This document shows, piece after piece, positions 1 through 9,255 of a stretch of DNA of 64,000 nucleotides. Source of the stretch: FW021-bin31 sp964647485 (GTDB lineage: Bacteria > Bacteroidota > Bacteroidia > Chitinophagales > Chitinophagaceae); contig CAZYHV010000020.1 of the NCBI GenBank assembly GCA_964647485.1, forward strand, positions 1 to 64,000, given 5' to 3'. The notes below the pieces were generated by a model. The model worked only from the letters and a program-made list of their open reading frames with translations. It did not search any database and was not told where the DNA came from. The translations under genes and the position numbers were made by a program. Position 1 is the first letter of the stretch. Each line of letters begins with the position of its first letter.

Positions 1-419
1 TACTGTTGAATTGTTCCCATAATGAAGTATCGCATCCTTTTTCGGTCGGTCGGATCCTCCGAATATTCAAAGGATTCAAAGGCGGTTCTGCATTCGTTGA
101 TCAGGTTGATGATCTCATAAGTGAGCAGGCCCGTTTCCTGCATCCGCAAAAAATAAGATTCAAATTCTTCCTCTAATAATGCCCGGATGTAATGGAATCT
201 GGAGGGGCGAAGGTCCCTGGTAAGTCGTTCCATACAGATTTCTTCTATAATGTAACGAGGCGCATCCTCCGATTTCAGCTGCGTCAACACCGGTTGAATG
301 CTTTCTATTTTTTTATCCAGATACCCATCCAGAGAACGTTCTTCCTGCAGGGTGATCAGCAGGTCGGGATTATTGTTTACAATGTAATTCCATAATTTTT
401 CTTTCAACTGCTTGTTCAT
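1..419 (-). CDS. Conjugative-element-associated hypothetical protein (partial, C-terminus off the window)
   Basis: Reading leftward from an ATG at 417-419, the frame stays open to the edge of the window, about 139 residues beginning MNKQLKEKLWNYIVNNNPDL. The protein is rich in charged helical residues and has no signal peptide or membrane segment. It follows the TraE-like gene by about 40 nt on the same strand, so it is probably in the same transfer operon. Proteins of this type occur in Bacteroidetes conjugative elements; DUF1896 is a possible family, but I cannot confirm it. Its function is unknown. It stands where a TraF (DUF4133) gene might be expected, so that gene would lie further left. 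Confidence 0.6.
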   Translation of the reverse strand, partial: MNKQLKEKLWNYIVNNNPDLLITLQEERSLDGYLDKKIESIQPVLTQLKSEDAPRYIIEEICMERLTRDLRPSRFHYIRALLEEEFESYFLRMQETGLLTYEIINLINECRTAFESFEYSEDPTDRKRMRYFIMGTIQQ

Positions 420-461
420 AGTTCTTTTGTTTTTATACTTTAAGGGTGAGGACTAAAAGGG

Positions 462-800
462 TTATACGCCAAAGAAGGATTTAATGACCGTAGCTACGAC
501 TACAAGGAAAACACAACTTCCAAACCAGGCGGCTGCTACTTTCCCGGTGTCCTGGTCACCGGCATTCCATTTCTGATATACTTTTACCGCTCCGATTAAT
601 CCAAGTAATGCGCCTATCGCATACATCAGGTCCGTACCTGAATCAAAGTAACTGCGTACCTGTTGGTTGGCTTCTTCAATACCTGCATTTCCGTTCTGTG
701 CCATCACCCTCAGACGGATAAGGATGAGCATGATGGTCAACACTACGGCCCGCAACTTTTTACAGATTGTCTTACTACACTCTCTTTTACTCATTTTCAT
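462..800 (-). CDS. traE: TraE-like conjugative transposon protein (DUF4134)
   Basis: This 112-aa protein has an N-terminal hydrophobic signal (about residues 18-34), a short polar region, then two membrane segments (about 58-75 and 90-108) flanking KVYQKWNAGDQD. That layout and the GALLGLIGAVKVYQKW pattern are typical of DUF4134/TraE proteins of Bacteroidetes conjugative transposons, small pilin- or VirB2/B3-like inner-membrane parts of the mating apparatus. Start is at MKMSK or the second Met. It lies in a leftward run with the genes at 926-1417 and 1-419. Family assignment is by recognition; the exact role in the channel is inferred. Confidence 0.8.
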   Translation of the reverse strand: MKMSKRECSKTICKKLRAVVLTIMLILIRLRVMAQNGNAGIEEANQQVRSYFDSGTDLMYAIGALLGLIGAVKVYQKWNAGDQDTGKVAAAWFGSCVFLVVVATVIKSFFGV

Positions 801-925
801 CGTTTTATTGTTTAATAATATTTTAAAAAAAGAGGAGCTGCTTTTAGCCTGCTACCGACCTTCCTGCACTACTATCTTCTCACACTTGGTAGAGCTAAAG
901 CAGACTCCTCGCTGGCACTCCCATT

Positions 926-1417
926 TCAACCTTTCCACAAATTCTCCGCTTCTTCCTCGTTTAGGGCAGTGCCCAGTTTTTCACATTCTGAAATAATAAG
1001 TTCGTTGATGGCTGAACGATATGGAGAATATTTTAAATCGGGGAATTCTTTAATGAGGAGACGCAGGTAATACATAAGCTCAGGATGCACCTGTTTTTTT
1101 GTGGACGCTTCTGCGATAGCATTTTTTAATTTTTCAACCAGGCTTTCAACCTGCTTAAAGGTGTCGTCAGGGGATTCCGGTAAAACGACATCTTCCTGCG
1201 TAACTTCCGGGCTTCCTATGGCTTTCGTAGAAGAAGCAGCTATCTTTTTGGCCTCTCCATCCGAATCGATGGTAAGACTGGTCCTGTTTCGGCTTTTCAA
1301 TATCCTCCTTAGCTCACCGGGATAATATCTCAAGCCGATAAACAAATACCAGACAATTAATAAAGCCAGTAGAAGTAAAAGATACGTTGTCCATGAAATA
1401 CTGCTAAACATGTGCAT
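926..1417 (-). CDS. Conjugative-element membrane-anchored protein
   Basis: This 163-aa protein has one N-terminal membrane segment (about residues 10-30, SWTTYLLLLLALLIVWYLFI) followed by a basic stretch (RRILKSRNR) and a cytoplasmic domain. The C-terminal half (HPELMYYLRLLIKEFPDLKYSPYRSAINELI) is helical and ends near NEEEAENLWKG. It is the first gene of the leftward transfer operon, about 125 nt upstream of the TraE-like gene. Genes of this shape are found at the head of Bacteroidetes tra operons, but no function is known to me. Confidence 0.6.
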   Translation of the reverse strand: MHMFSSISWTTYLLLLLALLIVWYLFIGLRYYPGELRRILKSRNRTSLTIDSDGEAKKIAASSTKAIGSPEVTQEDVVLPESPDDTFKQVESLVEKLKNAIAEASTKKQVHPELMYYLRLLIKEFPDLKYSPYRSAINELIISECEKLGTALNEEEAENLWKG

Positions 1418-1788
1418 TGATTTTTAAGGTTCTTAAAACGGCATCACTTTGGTTATGATGACAAGGCAAAAGAACAATGGAACCACAGCGCCTACAAGTC
1501 CAACTTCTCTTGTACCTTTTTTGTACCCTTCTTACCAGGTTGATAATCAGAGGATAAGAATTTTATAAAATCAAGGAGTTTTTTGAAAGGAAAGGAAAAA
1601 GGTTTATCATAATATTTCAGCCTTAATTCTGCTACAAAGTTCGGCAGGGTGGTTCGGGGGCATTCCAAAAAATTCCGCCATAAACGCCGGGCTCCCCCGC
1701 AAGGGCTATCCTTTATTGCGTTGCTTTTTGGACTTGCTCGCCACCTGCCGGAGGCTGCACCATAATTAATTCTTAAACTTTTAAATCA
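1418..1788. promoter_or_regulatory. Divergent intergenic region between tra operon and radC
   Basis: About 370 nt separate the leftward tra genes from the rightward radC gene. No open frame with coding character is visible. The region must hold the promoters of both units. It contains a GC-richer block (about 1650-1750) with short inverted repeats unlike the AT-rich flanks. I cannot define the exact promoter elements. Confidence 0.4.
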
Positions 1789-1794
1789 ATGATT

Positions 1795-2265
1795 ATGGAA
1801 AGCAAGATCAAAAATCCGGTAAACCGAGAGGTAGCAGAAGTAGAACTTATTTACCACAATAATGTCAAACCTTCCCTTCAGCCTAAGATAACCTCTTCCA
1901 AAGATGCGTATCAAATCCTGTTACAGCATTGGAACACCAATAAAATAGAGTTTGTAGAACAGTTTAACCTGATGCTGCTGAACAGAGCTAACCGGGTATT
2001 AGGCATTTTTGAAGTATCCACCGGAGGAATTGCAGGTACGGCCGTAGATCCCAAACTGGTTTTTACCGCAGCCTTAAAGAGTTGTTCCTCAGGATTGATT
2101 CTTGCCCACAACCACCCATCGGGAAACCTTACACCCAGCCGGGCGGATATAAGACTGACAAAGAAACTTTGCCGGGGCGCCGGGTTCCTGGATATTCAAG
2201 TACTCGATCACCTGATCGTAACGCCAGACGGATATTATTCCTTCGCTAATCAAGGCCTGATATAA
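1795..2265 (+). CDS. radC: RadC-family JAB/MPN domain protein
   Basis: About 156 aa, with a start at the second Met (MESKIKN, 1795) or two codons earlier. It carries the JAMM metal-binding signature of RadC: HNHPSGNLTPSRADIRLT near the C-terminus, preceded by a conserved glutamate-containing beta region (VLGIFEVSTGGIAGTAVDPK). It lacks the N-terminal HhH domain of chromosomal RadC (about 220 aa), as is usual for the short copies carried by Bacteroidetes mobile elements. The role is unproven; such copies are often linked with conjugative or defence loci. A strong hairpin terminator follows at 2290-2326. Confidence 0.85.
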   Translation: MESKIKNPVNREVAEVELIYHNNVKPSLQPKITSSKDAYQILLQHWNTNKIEFVEQFNLMLLNRANRVLGIFEVSTGGIAGTAVDPKLVFTAALKSCSSGLILAHNHPSGNLTPSRADIRLTKKLCRGAGFLDIQVLDHLIVTPDGYYSFANQGLI

Positions 2266-2289
2266 GTACTTAGTGTGCTTATATAAAAT

Positions 2290-2326
2290 GAGCCTGTTCT
2301 AAAAATTTAACTTTTGGAACAGGCTC
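2290..2326 (+). terminator. Rho-independent-type hairpin after radC
   Basis: GAGCCTGTTCTAAAA pairs with TTTTGGAACAGGCTC (15 bp with one G-T) around a 7-nt loop, 25 nt after the radC stop. The A/T-rich arms give it terminator character in both directions. Confidence 0.75.
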
Positions 2327-2425
2327 AATATTAAAAATAGCTTTATTCTCAGGGGCAATGTTTGGAGATTGGTCCGGGATAAACTATCTTTGAAATGGGT
2401 ATCGACAACTAAAAATAAATCAACT

Positions 2426-2677
2426 ATGAAAAGTCATGGTAATCATTCAGCATTAGACGCCAGAACGATAGAGCAAGGTGCACTGAAACTGTCTCTTGGT
2501 GAGCGGGCACATTTAGCTCAAAAGTTGTTACTGAGCCTTGAGGAACTATCACAGGAGGAGACGGAGAAAGTCTGGCTTGATGAGGCAGTAGATCGTGCCC
2601 GTGAGCTGGACGAAGGGAAGGTTCGACCCATTTCTGCAGCTGAAGTACGCCAAAAAGCTCAAAAACTGTTGCGTTGA
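2426..2677 (+). CDS. Addiction-module antitoxin-like protein, orphan
   Basis: About 83 aa starting MKSHGNHSALDARTIEQGAL; an in-frame extension to 2369 exists but the internal ATG follows an A/T-rich leader and gives the usual family length. LSLGERAHLAQKLLLSLEEL and the charged C-terminus with WLDEAVDRARELDEGK match the small addiction-module family (TIGR02574 type), which usually precedes a RelE/ParE toxin. Here no toxin follows: the next gene is convergent and ends 10 nt downstream. It is therefore an orphan antitoxin or a remnant of a TA pair. Confidence 0.65.
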   Translation: MKSHGNHSALDARTIEQGALKLSLGERAHLAQKLLLSLEELSQEETEKVWLDEAVDRARELDEGKVRPISAAEVRQKAQKLLR

Positions 2678-2687
2678 CTTATGTCTT

Positions 2688-3251
2688 CTAGCGAGGATAA
2701 TTCCCAATCAAAAACTCCGGTCCGGGCTTCTTCACAATATGCCAATGATGATCGGAGTATAAAAGAAAGGCTTTGTGCGAACCCTCATTTTTCAAATCCA
2801 TCCCGGTTAATACGGAAAAAGGCGTAATCTCCGTATAGGCTGTCGAATATTTAACGATCGCGTGCTTGTGATCGTCGCCTACTGCAATATCTGTTATCCC
2901 TTTTAATTCCTCTCGTGCCAGTTTTACTTTTTGGATGTTGCTGGCCTGATCCTCCTTTGGAGTCGGAAGCAGATATGGCTTTGCCTTCTCTGTAAACCGG
3001 ATCAAAGGCTTTCGGACATCAATTAACCTCCTGGTACGCGCTACCGTAACCAGTCCCTCGTCTTCCAGTCCCGCATCTAACACCCTTCTGGCATGGTTCG
3101 GGTCGCCGCAAAAAATATCATAATCCACGGCCCGGGGATAATTCAATTCTTTTGTAATAGTCTTTAGAGCCATTTCTTTGGTCAATGTGTTCGACTGACA
3201 GCCGGATAGCGCCAAAGCTGCCACCATCATTAAAGCAAGTAGATTTTTCAT
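2688..3251 (-). CDS. Hypothetical lipoprotein
   Basis: This 187-aa protein starts MKNLLALMMVAALALSGCQ, a clear type II signal peptide with lipobox LSGC (Cys18). The mature part has no transmembrane segment. It contains a region resembling winged-helix/lipoprotein small domains (ALKTITKELNYPRAVDYDIFCGDP) and a beta-rich C-terminus (AFLLYSDHHWHIVKKPGPEFL). It lies about 20 nt downstream of the 400-aa gene on the same strand, so they may be co-transcribed. I do not recognise its function. Confidence 0.65.
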   Translation of the reverse strand: MKNLLALMMVAALALSGCQSNTLTKEMALKTITKELNYPRAVDYDIFCGDPNHARRVLDAGLEDEGLVTVARTRRLIDVRKPLIRFTEKAKPYLLPTPKEDQASNIQKVKLAREELKGITDIAVGDDHKHAIVKYSTAYTEITPFSVLTGMDLKNEGSHKAFLLYSDHHWHIVKKPGPEFLIGNYPR

Positions 3252-3271
3252 ACGGGTAAGTTTTTGATTGA

Positions 3272-4474
3272 TTAATACGTATTTATGGTCTCTATTATCT
3301 TTTCGAGCGTCTTTATTGCTATATCCTTATCCCTTGTTTCCGCTACATAAGATTTGCTGCGCATGGCGTCATAAGACAAATCCTTTTTGTGTGGCGTTGA
3401 AAGGTAAGGGACCATAATTCTAAATACCTCATTCAGAGATCTGGCCTTTAAAACCCGAAGTTCATCTGCTGCCCGAAGTATAATGCCTATCTGATCCGTC
3501 GATAAGGTACATAATATTTTTAACTTTTTTTCCCTTACCGGTTGCGCAGCTCCTGTTTCCGGTCCGGATTCAGTAGATAAATGCTGCTTTTCTCTTACAT
3601 AAGCAATCTCCTGTGCGAACCAATTACGCAGCATATCGTGTATCGATCCGCAGTCCAATTTAAAAATAGTATTCGGTTTCTTCGGTATTTGCTTTAATGC
3701 TTTGAAATTCAACAATAATACATCAAGCTTATCCGGAATAGATTTACATTTTTTTGATTCCCTTATAATCCTGGTAATGAGAAGGTCCGTATATGTTTTG
3801 TCATTAAAATTCATGTGGATCAACAATTCATCCAGAGGAGTATAAACGCCTGCGGTCGCCCTGGAATGATCCAGATGTTCCAATTCATTACAGATCTCTT
3901 TGAGATACAGTACATCTCTAAAAGCCATTGAATGTTCCCGGAACATTTTTTCCAGAAAGAAACGGATGACAGGAAATACCGCTTTTAACAGCTGCCGGTT
4001 ATATTTCTTTTCAATAAGCTCTTTCTTGATTTTATCCGATTTTCCCATGACTTCTTTAAAAACTGCATCACAATAAGTTGCCGGTACCGGATCATCGGAG
4101 TTTAAGTAGATTGAAAAGCGCTGCTCAACAAAGGAAATCATTTCTTCCAGGCTACTCACCACATCATCTGTTAATAGCTTTAATTCGGATAGCCTTTTTG
4201 GATACTTGCGCCTGTTTTCTAACGCCTGGTTCAACAGCAGGATGAGGCCGGAATGATATTTTTTTACCATGGCTCTGATTTTTGTTTCATTTTCCAGGCT
4301 AAAAACGGTTTCTTTAAGAAAAGTCAGCAGCTTTGACTTTTCTGCTTCAATTTTCTTCCTGATCTCCTTTTGTTCAATCTCAACAGCGGTATTTAAATCT
4401 GTCTTGATTGGGTTGAGTGAAATAGTGATGAAGCTATCCAGCCATTCCAGAACATAACCTTGATGCATCGTCAT
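3272..4474 (-). CDS. Hypothetical 400-aa helical protein (mobile-element type)
   Basis: A soluble, largely alpha-helical protein, highly charged in the first 70 residues (IEQKEIRKKIEAEKSKLL), without signal or membrane segments. The last 80 residues (LSTDQIGIILRAADELRVL...LNEVFRIMVPYLSTPHKKDLSYDAMRSK) resemble the C-terminal tail seen in RteC-like and related Bacteroidetes conjugative-element proteins, where it reads roughly 'FsTkkqe.iSyeslr.K'. RteC regulates excision and transfer in CTnDOT, but this similarity is from memory and limited to the tail. Likely operon partner is the downstream lipoprotein. Confidence 0.5.
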   Translation of the reverse strand: MTMHQGYVLEWLDSFITISLNPIKTDLNTAVEIEQKEIRKKIEAEKSKLLTFLKETVFSLENETKIRAMVKKYHSGLILLLNQALENRRKYPKRLSELKLLTDDVVSSLEEMISFVEQRFSIYLNSDDPVPATYCDAVFKEVMGKSDKIKKELIEKKYNRQLLKAVFPVIRFFLEKMFREHSMAFRDVLYLKEICNELEHLDHSRATAGVYTPLDELLIHMNFNDKTYTDLLITRIIRESKKCKSIPDKLDVLLLNFKALKQIPKKPNTIFKLDCGSIHDMLRNWFAQEIAYVREKQHLSTESGPETGAAQPVREKKLKILCTLSTDQIGIILRAADELRVLKARSLNEVFRIMVPYLSTPHKKDLSYDAMRSKSYVAETRDKDIAIKTLEKIIETINTY

Positions 4475-4601
4475 TGAGTTTAAAGGGTAAATGAATTTAT
4501 ACCCGCAAAACTCATAACATAACGGTAATGAAACAATACGTTATTACCCGCATTTATCTACGCATTTTCCCTTATTTCAAGGTTTGATCTACGCTTTTAG
4601 T

Positions 4602-6797
4602 CTAATGACTAAGCTTATTGATTAATTCGATCTTATTCGATACTTTAACTTTTTCATACATATTTTGAATATGTTTGGAAACTGTTTTTTCGGCAATAAA
4701 CAGTTTCCGGGCTATTTCCTTATACCTGGTACCTTCCTCTATGAGCCGGGCAATTTCAGTTTCTCTGGGAGTGAGTCTGAAAAGTTTACAATTTTGATCA
4801 AATGCAGCAGAGTGGTTGGATAGGCAACGGAAAGGACATTTATTCACAGTTTTAAGTTGAAAAACGGCAGATCTTAATAGCGCATTATATTGTTTATCCA
4901 AATTATCGAATAGAGACGAAATCTTTTGAGCCAATTCTTCAAAAGAAAAAGGTTTCGAAATAAAATCAATAGCGCCAAGCTTAAGGCCTTCTAACCTGTC
5001 TTCGGGACTTGCTTTTGCCGTTAAAAATATAATCGGAATATGACTGTATCTATCCTGCTCTGCAATGATTTTAGCAAATTGAATTCCATCCATCTTGTCC
5101 ATCATTATATCCAATAAAATTAAATTCGGAATAGTAGATAAAGCACGAAGCTTCTGCAGGCCATCTGCGCCATTTTGTGCACAAAACACATTATATAGCA
5201 AACTCAATTTATTGAATAGAAAGTGATTCATCGCTCTGTTATCCTCTATAAGGAGAATAGATGATTTACCGGGTTCATAGGTACTTCTATTGGCATAATC
5301 TATAACGTCATAGGTTACTTTAGAATAGGATTGAGTTGTCTTTTTCGCTAGGTCATTTTCTTTAGGGTAATACCTGTTGAGTGCTACGGAAATCTTTGTG
5401 CCGGGGGAGAGGGAAGGATTACTTTCAACCTGAATAGTGCCGTTTAAATGGGTTACTATCTTTTTTACAATCGGTAAGCCGAGCCCCATCCCTTCAAAAT
5501 TGGTCGTCTTATGATTGATCTGGTAATAGGGTTCAAATATTTGCTCGTGTTTACCGGGATGAATACCAATTCCCGAATCTTCAACAATAAAAAAGAGCTT
5601 GCCGGGTGCCCCTGATAATTTGATCCGTATTTCTCCTTCCCCATCGGTGTATTTTATGGCATTTTCTATTAAATTGTTGATTATTCTATTAATAGCATTG
5701 GGATCGGCCTTTATAAAAATCTTCTCTTCAATTTCTTTAGCCACCCTGATATTCTGCTTTCGGCAATAAGGTTCAAATAATAACAGGCAACGCCTCAGAG
5801 ACAGACTAAAGCTTATTACCTGATTGTGATGATATACATCCATTCCTTTTAGGAATCTTTCCATATCGAATAAATTAACAATATCTGTAGTGAGTTTATC
5901 TATTCCCCCTTTAACGATATCGAGCCCGTCTTCTGTTCCGTGTTTATCTATATACTCATCCAGATAATTTTGAACCAGCGTCACAGGGGTTTTTGTTTCA
6001 TGCACCAGGTTGATAAAATTATTTGTTCTTTGCTCATTAAGTGCTTTTAATTCTTTTGTTCTTTTATCAACCTCCTCCCTCAAATCAGCATTCCAATTCC
6101 TCAGTAAAAGTTCGGATTCTTTTATTTTTTCATGTTCAGTTCTGAGTTGGGTTATATTCCTTTTTACATACAGACTAAACAACAGTAGAAACCCTACGTT
6201 TGTAATCGTTGCCTCTATAGGCTGTCCCATTCTTAAATAGGTAACAACAGGAAGTCCGATCCAGGGAATGATGCTTAGTAACAATGCTGTTAGTTCTTCC
6301 TTCGATCCTTTTTCATAAAAACTATTGTATTTTTGTTGAACAGCTCTTACCAATGAAACGATTACCCAAATAGCATATACAGCGGGAATAGCAATAAATG
6401 TCTCTGCAATTTCCAAGCTACCCGATAGAGCAAAAACAATAACAAAAAGAAGATAGGGTAATATGATAAACAGATACACGCCCTTATAAGCATGAAATTT
6501 TAATCTTTCGAGCCCAAATACTTTATACACATAATAGGGGAAATAGCAGGGCGTAATAAATCCGGTAGCATAGGCGATAATTTCTTGTGCAAAAAACGAT
6601 CCCGGCATTTTGGGATCAGGCAACAATCCTCCCGTAATATTGTAGAGGAGCAATAAGAGAATAAGAACGATATTCAATTTGGTGGTTTTATCATCAGGAC
6701 GAGCCAGCTTGTGGATCCCCAAATAGAACAGGATAACCAGTTCTATGCTCACAAAAATAAATGTGACCAGATGCATTTGTGTGTCGAATACCAACAC
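4602..6797 (-). CDS. Hybrid sensor histidine kinase with receiver and LuxR-type HTH
   Basis: A 731-aa one-protein signalling system. Residues about 1-215 form 6-7 membrane helices, then a coiled-coil linker (LREEVDKRTKELKAL). HisKA follows, with phospho-acceptor His in NLVHETKTPV, and HATPase with N box (NRIINNLIENAIKYT), DSGIGI and GMGLGL. A receiver starts at SSILLIEDNRAM, with phospho-acceptor Asp in LLDIMM and Lys in ISKPFS. The end is a LuxR/GerE HTH (LTPRETEIARLIEEGTRYKEIA...TVSKHIQNMYEKV). Fusing kinase, receiver and DNA-binding domain allows direct membrane-to-DNA signalling. The stimulus is unknown; it could feed the peptide regulon, but nothing in the sequence proves it. Confidence 0.85.
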   Translation of the reverse strand: MLVFDTQMHLVTFIFVSIELVILFYLGIHKLARPDDKTTKLNIVLILLLLLYNITGGLLPDPKMPGSFFAQEIIAYATGFITPCYFPYYVYKVFGLERLKFHAYKGVYLFIILPYLLFVIVFALSGSLEIAETFIAIPAVYAIWVIVSLVRAVQQKYNSFYEKGSKEELTALLLSIIPWIGLPVVTYLRMGQPIEATITNVGFLLLFSLYVKRNITQLRTEHEKIKESELLLRNWNADLREEVDKRTKELKALNEQRTNNFINLVHETKTPVTLVQNYLDEYIDKHGTEDGLDIVKGGIDKLTTDIVNLFDMERFLKGMDVYHHNQVISFSLSLRRCLLLFEPYCRKQNIRVAKEIEEKIFIKADPNAINRIINNLIENAIKYTDGEGEIRIKLSGAPGKLFFIVEDSGIGIHPGKHEQIFEPYYQINHKTTNFEGMGLGLPIVKKIVTHLNGTIQVESNPSLSPGTKISVALNRYYPKENDLAKKTTQSYSKVTYDVIDYANRSTYEPGKSSILLIEDNRAMNHFLFNKLSLLYNVFCAQNGADGLQKLRALSTIPNLILLDIMMDKMDGIQFAKIIAEQDRYSHIPIIFLTAKASPEDRLEGLKLGAIDFISKPFSFEELAQKISSLFDNLDKQYNALLRSAVFQLKTVNKCPFRCLSNHSAAFDQNCKLFRLTPRETEIARLIEEGTRYKEIARKLFIAEKTVSKHIQNMYEKVKVSNKIELINKLSH

Positions 6798-6808
6798 CTT
6801 TTAATCGC

Positions 6809-7384
6809 TTAATCAGATGTATTATTCAAAAAATATAAGGTATAACCTATGTCTTCTTGGTGATATATTTTAAATCCAAATTTTTGATACCAGGGAAGGT
6901 TTTTTAAGGTGGAGGTCTCCAGACAAACCATTCGCTTCATTTGCCTGCTTTCCTCCAGAATAGATTCCAGCAGAAGGCTTCCTTTTCCCTGATGTTGCTC
7001 CTGTGGATCTACCCCGATAAACCAAATATAGGTCATAGGTGCTGTGGGTTGTGTTCGTTTTATCAGGGATTCCCTTCTGAGCGTTTTTTTTATATTTTTG
7101 AAACCTACACATCGATAGATTAGCTGAAGGTCTAACAAAATGGATTTAAATGTAGTCTTCTTTCGGTCAGGATATAGGACAAGAGCGCAGGCATCTTTGT
7201 CTTCTGAAATAAAAACATCCCCAAAACGGCGGCATACCTCAAAGGAATAGTTTATTAATGCACGAATATGTGCATTTCGCTTTCCTTTCTTTTTTAAAAT
7301 GTAGTCCACACTTTTATTATCATCGAAAGATGCGGAAAGAATGTCAACCATCCTTTCCTTTTCATTATAAGTGGTTCTTGTCAT
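6809..7384 (-). CDS. GNAT-family N-acetyltransferase
   Basis: About 191 aa from MTRTTYNEKERM; an upstream in-frame Met at 7432 would add 16 mostly hydrophobic residues from AT-rich leader and is less likely. The acetyl-CoA site is visible: beta4 IWFIGVDPQEQHQGKGSLLLESIL (pattern V.P..QG.G), followed by MVCLETSTLKNLPWYQKFGFKIY, typical of GNAT motif B. The substrate cannot be told. It sits 11 nt upstream of the histidine kinase start on the same strand, so the two probably form an operon. Confidence 0.75.
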   Translation of the reverse strand: MTRTTYNEKERMVDILSASFDDNKSVDYILKKKGKRNAHIRALINYSFEVCRRFGDVFISEDKDACALVLYPDRKKTTFKSILLDLQLIYRCVGFKNIKKTLRRESLIKRTQPTAPMTYIWFIGVDPQEQHQGKGSLLLESILEESRQMKRMVCLETSTLKNLPWYQKFGFKIYHQEDIGYTLYFLNNTSD

Positions 7385-7506
7385 GATCTTGATTTTATAT
7401 CTAATTATGAAAATGATTATCAGAATATCCAATCTTATTAAATTAAATTCAATACTTCGTTAAATGTTTAGGCAGCAATGTCCCATAGTAGATGATCTGT
7501 TTGAGC

Positions 7507-7704
7507 TTACGTTTTTTTTCTCGTGTTCGGGTTAATGCCGAATTTGTGAATAAATCTAGTCACCTGTAATCTATTGTGATAGATCTGTTCACTATAGTTA
7601 CTATATCGTTCAAATTGTAGAAAATTTAAACAACCTTTTCTCCCTAAAAATAAGTTGAAAACATGTGTCATAAATTTTATTCCTGATTCTTTGATGCCTT
7701 TCAT
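7507..7704 (-). pseudogene. DDE transposase N-terminal remnant
   Basis: The 65-residue frame contains FNLFLGRKGCLNFLQFERYS and NYSEQIYHNRLQ, matching the N-terminus of a Bacteroidetes DDE transposase family ('GRINFLQL.RYG.YSEQ.YR..FE..FDF..FN'). The rest of the enzyme is absent, so this is a fragment. A-rich sequence without genes flanks it. Confidence 0.5.
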
Positions 7705-7823
7705 TTTAGAAAGAGCAGAAAGTTTGAAAATTTTGATGCCAGATAACTCTAAAAAATCATAATTTAAAAGTTTGCTGTAAATAAAAATATTAGTAAAGGA
7801 ATAAAATTTCGGCGTTTTAAATA

Positions 7824-7871
7824 CCTATACAATAGTATAGTTTTTGCTTGAGCTGTTTTTTTTTACGTTAA
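7824..7871 (+). promoter_or_regulatory. Operator-like palindrome and -7 element upstream of the ThiF-like gene
   Basis: CCTATACAATAGTATAG (7824-7840) is a near-perfect dyad with core ACAATAGT. Exactly 40 nt from its first base lies TACGTTAA (7864-7871), a reasonable TAnnTTnn -7 element. The same geometry is found at the peptide-cluster promoters. The start codon of the ThiF-like gene is about 90 nt downstream. Confidence 0.6.
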
Positions 7872-7962
7872 TAAACATAGATTTACAACTTATAGCCTGG
7901 CAAAAAGATTCATTAGCTTGTCTTATTAAACTTAAATTAAACTACTCATTAATTTAAACTTG

Positions 7963-8703
7963 ATGAATTTTTACGAACGAAATAAAATATACATATCAGA
8001 CGTGGAACAAAATGAGCTAAGGAATTATAAAATATTTTTAGCAGGATGTGGCATTGGAAGTGTAATCGCTGAATGTGCTATTAGATTGGGTTTTGAAAAC
8101 ATTGCAATTATTGATGGAGATAATGTTGAGGTGTCTAACCTAAACCGTCAAAATTATACTCAGGAGAATATAGGTGTTAAGAAGGTGGAGGCTATGAAGA
8201 AAAGGCTTTTAAATATTAATAGCAATATAAATATAGAAACCTATAGTACCTATTTAACGGAGTCTAATATAGAACAGGTATTGAATGGATGTAAGGTTGC
8301 TATTAATGCTTTAGATTTTCAATCTGACATTCCTTTTAAATTTGATTCAGTGTGTAGGCAGAATGCTATTCCTGTTCTTCATCCATACAATATTGGATGG
8401 GGTACTCTTGTATTTGTAATTTCCCCAAGTGGTCCTGACCTGACTTTAATTTCAAATCGATATATTGGATTTGAAAAGGAGGTAGCTAAATATTTAATCA
8501 ATCATACGAAGAATAAGTCTAAAATATGGATAAAAAACATATTAAATGAGTATGAAAAAATTAGTAAAAAGCAATCCCCTCCTCAATTATCAATTGCTTC
8601 CTGGCTTGCTGGGGGGGTATGTACCAATATCCTTTATAGGTTGGCCTGTGGTAAATCTATAAAATATTTCCCCGATCATTATTTTATAGAATTAGGTATT
8701 TAG
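7963..8703 (+). CDS. ThiF/MoeB/E1-like adenylating enzyme
   Basis: About 246 aa. A Rossmann ATP-binding site is visible: IFLAGCGIGSVIAECAIRLG, then IAIIDGDNVEVSNLNRQNYT, which carries the acidic residue and the conserved Arg of E1-like enzymes (NLNRQ). VGVKKVEAMKKRLLNINSNI and VAINALDF follow as in MoeB/ThiF. The usual CxxC zinc pairs and the later catalytic Cys are not evident, so it may activate a small carboxylate or peptide C-terminus without the MoeB cycle. It stands alone between IS remnants. Its operator resembles that before the LuxI/FeeM-like gene at 59.6 kb, suggesting a joint pathway (inference). Confidence 0.75.
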   Translation: MNFYERNKIYISDVEQNELRNYKIFLAGCGIGSVIAECAIRLGFENIAIIDGDNVEVSNLNRQNYTQENIGVKKVEAMKKRLLNINSNINIETYSTYLTESNIEQVLNGCKVAINALDFQSDIPFKFDSVCRQNAIPVLHPYNIGWGTLVFVISPSGPDLTLISNRYIGFEKEVAKYLINHTKNKSKIWIKNILNEYEKISKKQSPPQLSIASWLAGGVCTNILYRLACGKSIKYFPDHYFIELGI

Positions 8704-8709
8704 TTCTCG

Positions 8710-9240
8710 TAAGGTAATAAATAGTAGAGGTTCCGTCACCATTTCTATCAAAATTTGTTTGGCTATCCAGAAAACCTCTCCTATTGAAACGAAAATGATA
8801 TTCATCTGAATAACCCTGGATATACTTTTCTAAGCAATGATGCGGGATACCTTTCAACCATACTTTGAATCTCATAATATGAGTATGAAGTTTATAGAAG
8901 TTCTTTTCTTTATTTGATTTAAACTGCTCCCCCCCTTGGAACTATTCTTTAGGGGACTATAGCTAGCCCATTAATTAGTTACCACATGAGATATAGTGTG
9001 TGTTTATATGGCTTTCAAAAAATGGTTTGAAATCTTCTAAACTATACCCATTGATGTGTCTGGCATATAATCTACCCTCTTTTTATTCTTCTTTACTTTT
9101 TCTAATCCCACTATTATAATTTTATGATTCCCCTTTGCTCTTCTCTGATGGACTTGTTTCTTCTGGCCCACACGAACTCATCAACTTCTATTCTTCTTGC
9201 CATAGGACACTTCTCTGAGGACTTCATGGCTCGTTGAATT
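8710..9240 (-). pseudogene. IS1595-family transposase, decayed
   Basis: On the minus strand, fragments in several frames follow the order of an IS1595 transposase. EVDEFV (catalytic Asp region) lies near 9180. Middle pieces around 8900-9100 are broken by stops. The C-terminal piece near 8700-8880 reads WLKGIPHHCLEKYIQGYSDEYHFRFNRR, the hallmark IS1595 end. Multiple stops and frameshifts show long inactivity. It occupies the gap between the ThiF-like and PAS-LuxR genes. Confidence 0.7.
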
Positions 9241-9255
9241 TTGAAATAGGTTGTA

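Noticed and set aside
2369..2677. Complete toxin-antitoxin pair
   Set aside because: Only the antitoxin-like gene is present; the next gene is a convergent lipoprotein.
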